DNA of 64,000 nucleotides from Platanthera guangdongensis. Taxonomy: Eukaryota > Streptophyta > Magnoliopsida > Asparagales > Orchidaceae. Below the pieces are notes generated by a model. That model did no database searches. It saw only the letters and a list, made by a program, of their open reading frames with translations, and had not been told where the DNA came from. The stretch lies in NCBI GenBank assembly GCA_039583875.1, contig CM077159.1:106231295-106295294 (forward strand). Reading direction: 5' to 3'. Position 1 is the stretch's first letter, and each line of letters begins with the position of its first letter. A program made the translations under genes and the position numbers. This document shows positions 55,715 through 64,000 of this stretch, one piece after another.

Positions 55715-58105
55715 TGTAACAACTCCATCCGTTTACAGGTATATACTAGAAGGTCCGGCCGGGGCCCCACAGCATAGACCATAAAACAAACGAGGAAGTC
55801 ACGAAGTGATACCAGAGTTGCGCATCCTAACTCATTGCGTTCTAGCGGAAGCCGACAACACGAAGCTGAACTCACACATATGAATGCCCACCATATAAAA
55901 GCTCCACATTTATATATATCGCATACGAATGTCCAAATACAACACAATCGGCTTTATGGCCATACAGGCCTTTACACAACAGTGGCCTCAAACATTGGCG
56001 CGCAGGCCGGCCACGTATAAACAAACATAACATTTCAGTTTAGCCTTTAAGGGCTAGCGGCGGCAGCAGCAACAGCAGCAGCAGGAACTTCAGCCTTTGT
56101 GTGTCCCGCTTGACTCTCCAGCACCTGCATAGGGACAGCCCACCCAATGATGGCAAACAAGCAATGGTCAGCATTCAGCTGACAAAATTATAACGACCCT
56201 ACCCTTTCCCGGGGCAGTGGTATTCCTTTCCTGCAGGCATAGCATTTCACAGACAAATATATATATTTCATACAATGTGCTCACACGCACATACATTCCA
56301 TCACAACTGTCAACCACGCGGCCCGACGATCCGTGCACTCAGGGCACATTCTTGGTGTACCAGCGAACTAGTGTCCCACCACCATATCAGGGTCGCAACC
56401 CAACGGTAATAATTGAGCATTTTAATCCATGGTGTGCAGCCGGAGATTTTAGTCTTAATGTACCGGGATTGGCCCGTAGCCCCCCATTGTGTGTGTCATG
56501 GCGCGCAGGCCTATGACTCTTGTTATGCGCTCCAACACACCGCACCTTCAAGTCTCACGTCGGACAGACATAGCGCAGGTCGGATCATCCACAACCCGTT
56601 GCTCAAGTCGCCTTGCCATCACCGAGTACGACGTACTCGCGACTACATAAAAGGCACGGGTCGGTTTCACCTTACCTGTTTCCTTGAGCTCATCAGCTCA
56701 CTCATAACCAGACCATCCTCACGGCACTGGCTTTGCATTAATCGGTTACCTAGGAGCCACGCCTCGTGTAGCGACAGAACTCAATTTCCATCCCTAGGCT
56801 TAACCGTGCATTCAAAGCATTCACTTGAGGGCATTTTCCTGGGTTGCCAAGGCAGTACTTCCTGCTACTCCCCTTCACAGGCACAACCCAATCAAGCATT
56901 CCAAGCATCAAAGGTATTTCCTGGACTTCCAATCCAGTACTTCCTGCTACTGCCCTTCATACGATCAACCCAACAGCACAAGCATTATACGGGTGTTTTC
57001 CTGGACTACCACTCCAGTACTTCCTGCTACTGCCCTTCACAGGTTTAACCCGTCGACTCCTAAACTGCACGATTATCACGGAGTCTTCTCCGGTGCGTAT
57101 ATACAACATCACCAATGCAGAATAACCTGTCCAGATGGACTTCACACAATATGCATATTCCGTGCTCCATTTCCGGATCTATATGTCAAATGATTGGGAA
57201 TTCCATGAATCAACCCAAAAGTCTCCCGTAATCAGCCACCCTTTGGTGGGGGAATCATATGCATATGCCAAAAAGGAAGCCTTCACGTGGCTAGGAAGAA
57301 AAGTCATTACCCTTGAAAACCGCTTCGGCGCCATGAGCTCCTAGCTTGCTGAAAAAAACCACAATGGCTTTTCCTCCACAACGCTGGCCTCAGATCTCTC
57401 GTCGTAACTTCGCAGCACCACCGGTGGTCGGCTCTCCTTCCTCCTCCTCAAGGAAACATGGAGTAAGCTCAACCATTGGATCCCAGTTGAAGGAACGGAC
57501 GGCCACGATTTTGCCACAAAATCTCACTTTTTTCCTGACACGTCATGTGACACGCCCATGTCCCAGGACGTGTACCCTAAGCGGTGCTCAACCGACTTAT
57601 CCAGACCAGTACACGCCCATGTGACACGCCCGTGTCATGGGCCATGTCACCTGACATGCCTTCAGACACGCCCGTGTCTGTAGCCGTGTACATCAGGCTG
57701 CACAAAATCATCTTCAACCCAAGGACACGGCTAGTGACACGCCCGTGTCAGAAGCCGTGTACCCCATGACACACCCGTGTCGTGCCCGTGTTCAACCGAC
57801 CTCAATGACTTGGGCACATCCAGAAAAGGACACGGCCTGTGACACGGCCGTGTCACAGACCGTGTGCCCATACACGGCACCAGACACGCCCCAGCTCCAC
57901 TTCGTCGAGCTGAGTTCGTCGACCCGCAGAGGACACGGCCTCTGACACGCCCGTGTCAGAGGGCGTGTTCCCTCAATTTTCGTCGAACGAATTTTCGTCG
58001 AACACTCGCCGACTGCTCACCCGAGCAGGACACGCCCTGGGACATGCCCGTGTCCCAGGACGTGTCACCCAAACTTTTCCCAACTCTGGAATTTGGGGTG
58101 TTACA
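55715..58105 (-). repeat. Element G 3' LTR with GACACG..CGTGTC palindrome array
   Basis: About 2.39 kb. A TATATATAAAT box (about 55908-55918, minus) lies ~200 bp from the LTR 3' end. At 57535-58075, in the 5' part of U3, about eight modules of GACACGCCCGTGTC-like palindromes recur about every 60-70 bp, including the 20-bp perfect palindrome tgtgacacggccgtgtcaca (57838-57857). A separate ~80-bp repeat (cagtacttcctgctactgcc) occurs three times at 56834-57050. Confidence 0.75.
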
Positions 58106-58199
58106 ACCCTCCCCTCCTTACACAAATTTCATCCCCAAAATTTGCATAAAGTAAGGAACTCAACAGAAGAGGTTTTATGCCACAATCGTTTAATTACAA

Positions 58200-59135
58200 A
58201 TCGAGACACACTACATAACATGTACACAAAGAATTCGGGAAATTCAGCTCGCATGGTCTGCTCTCGCTCCTATGATAACTCCTCACGGCCGCAATTGTCC
58301 CACCGGACTGACCATCCCGATTATCTTGTTTCGCAACTGTTTATCGGTACGATCCTCGATCCGAATGGGCCGAACCTTCGTTGTTAGCCAATATTCCACC
58401 GGCACACGATCATTCTCGATCACTTGAGCTGGATCCTTCACGGCTTTCCGAAGCACCGAGATGTGAAACATGTGTTCCACCCAAGTTTGCCGAAAGAGCT
58501 AGCCGATATGCAGCTTCCCCGATTCGCTCCACCACTTCAAATGGACCAAGGTACCGCAGACTCAACTTTTTCAGTCGCTGAATCTTGGACACGCCTTTGA
58601 AGGGTTTGATCTTCAAATAGACCCAGACGCCCACCGCGAACTCCACGTTTCGGTGCTTGGTGTTATAATATTTCGCTTGACGATCCTGGGCTATTAGTAG
58701 CCTTTCTCGAATAGCGCGTATCGTCGAGTTCGCTTCATCGACTTTGCTATGCTTATACACTTTAGATTCGCCCACTTCTGCCCAAGACAACGTTGTACGA
58801 CACTTCCGACCATACTGAGCTTCATACGGTGCCATACCGATGCTCGCTTGGTAGCTGTTATTGTAGACAAACTCCACCATGTAGAGATGATCTTCCCATC
58901 TATTTCCAAAGTCTAGGGAGCACATCCGGAGCATATCCTCCATTGTTTTGTTTGTCCTCTCAGTTTGGCCATCTATTTGGGGATGAAAGGCCGTACTGAA
59001 TGTCAACTTTGTGCCTAACAGCTGGTGGACTAGCCTCCAGTCATTCGATGTGAATCGCCCATCTCGATCACTTACGATGCTCCGAGGAACACCGTGTATC
59101 CGCACAACCTGTTCAACATAAAGCTTTGCCAAACT
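58200..59135 (-). pseudogene. Element G integrase C-terminal part and chromodomain remnant
   Basis: The minus frame [20 protein letters not shown] (second catalytic Asp) is followed by FHPQIDGQTERTNKTMEDML (catalytic Glu) and FEVVERIGEAAYRLAL (GPY/F-like module). Further on, in a shifted frame, come HISVLRKAVKDPAQVIEND and KVRPIRIEDRTDKQLRNK. A WDNCGREELS stretch followed by a stop where chromodomains have Trp is seen near 58255-58300. Frameshifts and the stop make it non-functional. Confidence 0.85.
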
Positions 59136-61647
59136 CTACGGAGTCACCTCGCCTGTTTGGAAGGAAGTGTGCCACTTTTGTCCGGTCGACAATCACCCAA
59201 ATTGAATCATTTCCACGCTGAGATCTCGGCAACCCGTGCACGAAATCCATGGAAATATCGTCGAACTTCCACTCCGGAATCGACAACGACTTTAAGAAAC
59301 CGCCAGGCTTTCGGCATTCCGCCTTTACCAGAGCACAAGTTTGGCATTTGGCCACATAATGAGCGACATCTTTCTTTAGCCCTGGCCACCAGAACAGCTT
59401 TTTCATATCTCTGAACATCTTCGTGATCCTAGGGTGAATTGAGTACTTCGTATAATGCGCTTCATACATCAGTTCTTCCCTCAACTTACCCAAACTCGGG
59501 ACGCACAAACGGCTCTCTTTCCGCAAAAGGCCGTCATCCCAGGAGAACTTGCCCTCTGGCCCCTCTTTCACATAGCGTTGAAGACTTTCATCCAGCTCCG
59601 TTGCTCGTCGAATCCGGTCCGCAAGGTCACACTGCACCTCCGTCCAGTTCAGACATGCATTGGCTGTAGAATTCTTGTCAACACAAGAAATCTCTAACGC
59701 TTCCAATTCCTGGATTAGACGTTCATCGTGCTTCTGCAACCAACTCGGCCTTGCCGGAGCTCTCCGACTCAAGGCATCAGCGACGACATTCCCCTTCCTG
59801 GGAGTATAATGGATCTCAAAGGTGTAGTCCCCAAGGAACTCCAACCACCTTCGTTGTCGCATATTCAGGTCCTTCTGCTCCAATAAATACTTTAGGCTCT
59901 TGTGATCTGTATAGATCTCCACTTTCACGCCATACAGATAATGCCTCCACAACTTCAGTGCAAAGATCAGCGCTGCCAACTCTAAGTTATGGACATGATA
60001 ATTTCGTTCATGCACCTTAAACTGGAGAGAGCCATAAGCAATCACTTTCCCATTTTGCAGAAGAACGCAGCCTAAGCCGCTCCCTGAAGCATCACTGTAG
60101 ATTTCGAATCTGTCAGTACCACATGGCGATGTCAACACAGGCACCGTGGTCAACCGAACCTTCAGCTCTTCAAAAGCTCGCGCGCACTCCTGCGTCCAAA
60201 CGAACTTCTGATCCTTTCTCGTCAGTGTGGTTAGCGGCAAAGAAATCTGCAAGAAGTTTGCAACAAATCTTCGATAGTAGCCCGCCAGTCCAAGGAAGCT
60301 CCTGACTTCGGCCACCGAATACAACACTGTCCACTCCTGTATGACCTTTATCTTCACCGGATCCACTGCTATGCCTGACCCACTCACCACATGGCCCAGA
60401 AAATCCACCGACGACAGCAAAAACTTGCACTTTGAGAACTTGGCGTAGAGCTTATTCTTCCTCAACGTATTCAACACCAACCGCAAATGGTTTTCATGAT
60501 CAGCTTCAGATTTCAAGCACACCAAGATGTCATCAATGAACACTATCACGAATAGGTCCATGTACTCTCGGAACGTTCGGTGCATCAAGTCCATGAACAC
60601 CGATGGTGCATTGCACAACCCAAACGACATTACCGTGAACTCATAGTGCCCGTAACGTGTTCCAAATGCGGTCTTGGGAATGTCACCTTCCCGAATCCTC
60701 AACTGGAAGTAACCAGACTTCAAGTACAACTTGGAGTAGACGGTTGATTCCACCAGCTGATCGAACAACTCATCAATCCGGGGAATCAGATACTTGTTCT
60801 TCTCTGTCAGCTTATTCAGTTCGTGGTAGTCAATACATAACCACAAACCACCATCTTTCTTTTTCACAAAAAGCACATGTGCGCTCCAAGGTGACATGTT
60901 TGGGCGTATATAACCTTGCTCCAGCAACTCTTGCAGTTGGACTTTCAACTCCACCATTTCTTTTGGCGCGATGTGATATGGCGAGCGGGCCACTGGTTTC
61001 GCACCTGGCACCAACTCGATCGTGAAGTCAATCTCTCGCTGGGGTGGTAGCCCAGGAAGATCCTTGGGAAACACATCTGCAAATTTCGATACAACCGGAA
61101 CATCACATACACTGGCCTTAGGCTCAAAAGCCTGAATCAGCGTGAAGTATAACTCCGCGCCCTTCCGAACAGCCTTAATAACCTGGAGTGCAGACATCAA
61201 CGTCCCGACCACTTCTCGCATCCCCGCAAACTTAGTCTCCTGCTCGGTATTCTGGCCCAACGTGATCTCTTTGGCCTTACAATCAATCAAGGCATGCTGC
61301 TCCGCGAGCCAATCCATACCAAAGATCACGTCAAATTCCGATATCGGCAATACAGATGCAATCAAACAGAAATCCTGACTTCCTATTTGAACCGCCACAT
61401 CGCAAGCTCGATCCGCGACCATCAAACAACCATTCAGCAACACAACACTGACGCTATCTGTCTTCACACGACTAGGTATCCCAAGCCGTGCTATAAACTC
61501 TTTAGACAGAAAAGAATGCGAAGCACTCGTATCAAACAGTGCTCGCGCCAGCGTGTTTCGAATCATCACAAAGCCTGTGACAATCATGTCACACAGACAA
61601 GCTGCATACAAGTAGGCACTAAACAAAGCATGCGACAAACAAAGCAA
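59136..61647 (-). pseudogene. Element G pol (PR-RT-RH-INT N-terminal part)
   Basis: A long open minus frame includes protease FDTSASHSF (normally DTGASHSF), [22 protein letters not shown] and [11 protein letters not shown] (catalytic box FIDD), RNase [17 protein letters not shown] and [15 protein letters not shown]. The integrase HHCC finger ([30 protein letters not shown]) and first catalytic Asp ([12 protein letters not shown]) follow. A ~1-bp indel near 59140 shifts the frame after VAHFLP. The protease Gly-to-Ser change next to the catalytic Asp would probably inactivate it. Otherwise this ~840-codon stretch is open. Confidence 0.9.
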
Positions 61648-61767
61648 TGTAATAACTTAACTCGTACCTGTGACGACGTCACTCTGCTTAATGGCCTCCT
61701 GCAGGCCAAGATTGAGGACTCGGGGCTGCGCCTGTGAGGCAGAGCACTCCACGATTGCCTTTCCTTT

Positions 61768-62510
61768 CTACGCATACGACGTTCCCGCCTTATTTTCACT
61801 CTTTGGCGGTACCACCCGACAATCACGGGCTATATGCCCCACCCGTCCACACGTAAAGCACGTACGAGTCTCCAGCCTTGACGTGGTCCTCGATGTTGCT
61901 CCCGATGCAACCGAAGATGGAGCTTGTCCAGCCGACTTGGACCTCTTGCCCCACTTCTTCTTATAGTATGATTTTCCAGGTCGGGGTGCCTTGAATTCCG
62001 GCTTTGTCACAGCCAAGGCCCGCTTCCCTTGCACCCTTTTCATGTCCTTTTCCAGCGTGCATGCAGTGTCAACCAACACCTGGAAGCCTTGGTTCACAGA
62101 ACTAGAGAGCAGGAATCGCAGCTCATCCCGCAATCCTTCATATAACCTATTCGTCTTCCTCTGCTCATCAGCAAAGATCGAACCCGCATACCGTCCCAAC
62201 CTCGTGAACTCATTCAGGTAAGCCTCAACACTGCCTTCACCTTACGTCAGCCTTTGGAATTCGTTCTCCATGGCAATACGCTGTGCCGACGGGAGGTGCT
62301 TAGCTAGGAAGAGTCGGGAGAATTCCTCCATCGACACTTGTGTTAACGGCCTTCCCGCTAAGTGATGCAACTCCATCTCGTCCCACCACAACCAAGCCTC
62401 GCCTTCCAGCAAGAAGGTGGTCAAGGTGACCTTCTGATGTTCCTCTGTCCCGATCGCCGTCATTATCCGCTTGACGTGCAACAACCAATCTTCTGCCTGC
62501 ATAGGAGATC
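61768..62510 (-). pseudogene. Element G gag, C-terminal part, truncated
   Basis: The minus frame runs from EDWLLHVKRIMTAIGTEEHQKV and WLWWDEMELHHL (retrotransposon gag domain) to a TAA near 62242 (Gln codon expected). It then continues VNEFTRLGRYAGSIFADEQ-like to YYKKKWGKRSKSAG and the CX2CX4HX4C knuckle CFTCGRVGHIARDC. The N-terminus is removed by insertion of copy E at 62511. Confidence 0.85.
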
Positions 62511-62649
62511 TGTTGGGTACATTGGTCAAATGTACCTGATTTGAAGAAGCCTCACCCAACTCAATGATATACATCATAATGTATTTGATGTATGTTTGAG
62601 TTACTTGTGCAGGTTAAGAAATCACTGGACTGAAGCAAAAAGTTTCTAA

Positions 62650-63290
62650 GTCCATGTGTCGACACCCAGAGGGAAAGTGTCGACACTTAAGAAAGCTTTT
62701 GTCGACACCCAGACAAGCAGTGTCGACACTTGGAGTCATTGTGTCGACACCTGGGATGCAGAGTCGACACCAGACAGAAAGTGTCGACACTTGGAGCTGT
62801 GTCGACACTCAGTGAAAAAAAGTGCAGACAGAAAGTGTCGACACAAGGAGGTGTGTCGACACTCAGTGAAGCTGTGTCTACACCAGAAAGTGTTGACACT
62901 TGGAGCTGTGTCGACACTCAGCAAAAGTCTGCAGAGTCTAAGTACAAGTGTCGACACTCAACACAATGTGTCGACACTATGCAGAAGAGTCAGCACTTGA
63001 AGTAAGTGTCGACACTCAACACAATGTGTCGACACTCAACAGAAGAGTCAGCATTTGAAGTATGTGTCGACACCCAGAACAATGTGTCGACACACAGCTG
63101 AAGACTCAACACTAGAAGAAAGTGTCGACACTTATTGCCAGTGTCAACACATCTTCTTGTGTTGAAATTGCCACATATGTGTCGAGACATTATAAGTCAG
63201 TGTCGACACTTATTGCCAGTGTCGACACATTTTAAGTTAGCTGTCCCGCCTGTTCATCTTCAAAATCAGAAAGGTATAAATAGGGTTCTG
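62650..63290 (+). promoter_or_regulatory. Hybrid U3/aORF palindrome array and TATA of copy E
   Basis: About 25 GTGTCGACAC copies from both arrays form one block. TATAAATA lies at 63275-63282, 99 bp before the aORF ATG. A local duplication of gtgtcgacacttattgccag (63122 and about 63201) marks the junction. The LTR's own TATA is lost. Confidence 0.75.
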
Positions 63291-63380
63291 TCTTTGTTTG
63301 TCGACACGCTTTCAAAGTTTCGAGACCAAAACTCCTGTGTCGACACCTCTCTTTTCTCAAGAATAATTCTCCAAACCCTA

Positions 63381-63744
63381 ATGGCTCCTAAGCTTGAGGA
63401 GAACGTTAACGAGGGCTATGAGCTAGTGCGCGGCGCGTTCGATGAAGCTGATCAAGAAATCAAGTCGGTGGTAACCCTACTCGCCAATTCTGGACTAGAA
63501 TACTTAGTTTCAGAACCAACAAAGATTTGGAAAAAGGAAGTTCTTGAATTCCTTAATGGAGCTGCTGTAGATGACTCTGGATATAGAATCAAATCCAGAG
63601 TTCATGGATCTAAAGTCAAGATTTCACCAAAAAGTCTGAGGAAGGTACTCCAGCTACCTAAAACACAAGATGAAGAAGAAGTAATTGCATCCAAGACCAG
63701 GGAAGCCCTTACCTGGTGTGGACTTGATCTAAAGATGAAGATAG
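63381..63744 (+). pseudogene. aORF of copy E, N-terminal 121 codons only
   Basis: MAPKLEENVNEGYELVRGAFDEAD.. follows the aORF N-terminus to WCGLDLKMKI, with no stop, then homology ends at 63744. Reading continues into unrelated sequence to a stop at 63875. The cut is probably an insertion of another element. Confidence 0.88.
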
Positions 63745-64000
63745 TGTTGATGCGCGAAAACGGCACCGGGGGGACAGCTATCACCGAGGGGGTGATTGGG
63801 CCTCACAGGCTAGGTGAGGAGGAAGGAGAAGGTTGCGGAGGAAGGGAGAGGCTTGAGAGAAGAGGCGAGCCTTGATCAACAGAGAGGGTTGATCAAGAGG
63901 GGAAGAGGAGGGAGACCGAGAACGGTCGAGAAGAAAGTAATCGCAACGGTTGCACTTGCAGGTTGAAAGCCGAGGAGAGCTGAGCTGAGCTGAGGGCAAG
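63745..64000. mobile_element. Probable start of another inserted element
   Basis: Homology to the aORF breaks at TGTTGATGCGCG, a plausible LTR 5' end (TG..). The sequence is purine-rich (gaggaggaaggagaagg) with no ORF recognised. Only 256 bp are visible, so identity cannot be settled. Confidence 0.4.

Larger units (their letters stand above)
55715..62510 (-). mobile_element. Ty3/gypsy chromovirus element G (truncated by copy E)
   Basis: The minus strand contains gag, protease, RT, RNase H, integrase and a chromodomain-like tail, then a PPT (58106-58118) and the 3' LTR (55715-58105, TGTAACACCCC..GTTACA). Gag is interrupted at 62510 by family 1 fragment E, so the gag N-terminus, PBS and 5' LTR are not seen here. 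RNase H before integrase makes it Ty3/gypsy; the chromodomain remnant points to Tekay/Del-type chromoviruses. Confidence 0.88.
62511..63744 (+). mobile_element. Family 1 copy E: U3 array fused to aORF promoter by internal deletion
   Basis: It starts exactly at TGTTGGGTAC after ..gagatc in G's gag. About 610 bp of LTR U3 with the palindrome array passes, at about 63121-63175, straight into the aORF promoter array. The rest of the LTR, PBS, gag and pol are missing, a loss of about 7 kb relative to copy A. The aORF then begins at 63381 and is cut at about 63744. Confidence 0.88.

Noticed and set aside
57864..58387. ORFs at the G LTR/PPT border
   Set aside because: They read through the GACACG palindromes and the polypurine tract; no domain, and on the strand opposite to the element.

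Overview
This window is plant nuclear DNA, probably from a eudicot. It holds one intact host gene, an MCTP-type C2/transmembrane protein at 52790-55069 with the uninterrupted coding exon usual for that family. Almost everything else is transposable element. Repeat-on-repeat nesting, CG-rich motifs that decay to TG/CA, and elements broken by nonsense codons are typical of methylated plant intergenic space.

The left two thirds (1-42607) is a nest of four copies of one ~13 kb Ty1/copia family, called family 1 here, which resembles the SIRE/Maximus lineage. Copy D (+, right part only, 36938-42607) was entered by copy B (-, window edge to 36937). B's pol was then hit by copy A (+, 5770-18847, TSD aaaac) and by copy C (-, 19301-32505, TSD atacc). 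A fifth, internally deleted copy, E, lies at 62511-63744. Each full copy has ~2.0-2.1 kb LTRs, an initiator-Met-tRNA-type PBS, gag, an in-frame UAA, pol (PR-INT-RT-RH), then a second promoter-like region and an accessory ORF (aORF, ~940 aa) before the polypurine tract.

The feature I consider most novel belongs to family 1. Its U3 carries about 30 copies of the perfect palindrome GTGTCGACAC, spaced about 18-30 bp, upstream of a TATAAATA box. A second array of the same palindrome, followed by its own TATAAATA about 98 bp before the ATG, stands in front of the aORF in all five copies. The aORF looks like a nuclear protein (SV40-like PKKKRK signal, acidic linker, helical middle, no membrane segment). 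In copy E a deletion has joined the U3 array directly to the aORF promoter. My inference is an element-encoded factor sharing one cis-code with the LTR, by analogy with VANDAL/VANC anti-silencing systems. Nothing in the sequence proves binding.

The right third contains: an unassigned, partly hAT-like stretch (42608-43769); a non-autonomous Ty1/copia element F (-, 43770-49681) that lacks protease and RT/RNase H and whose LTRs are packed with GTCCGC/GCGGAC; a 26-base C run; a MITE made of two successive hairpins (50760-51174); a second, weaker MITE; the MCTP gene; an LTR fragment H; a Ty3/gypsy chromovirus G (-, 55715-62510) whose LTR carries GACACG..CGTGTC palindromes; family 1 fragment E inserted in G's gag; and the start of an unidentified insertion at 63745. 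Three unrelated LTR families in one window therefore carry dense arrays of short (near-)palindromic motifs in their LTRs.
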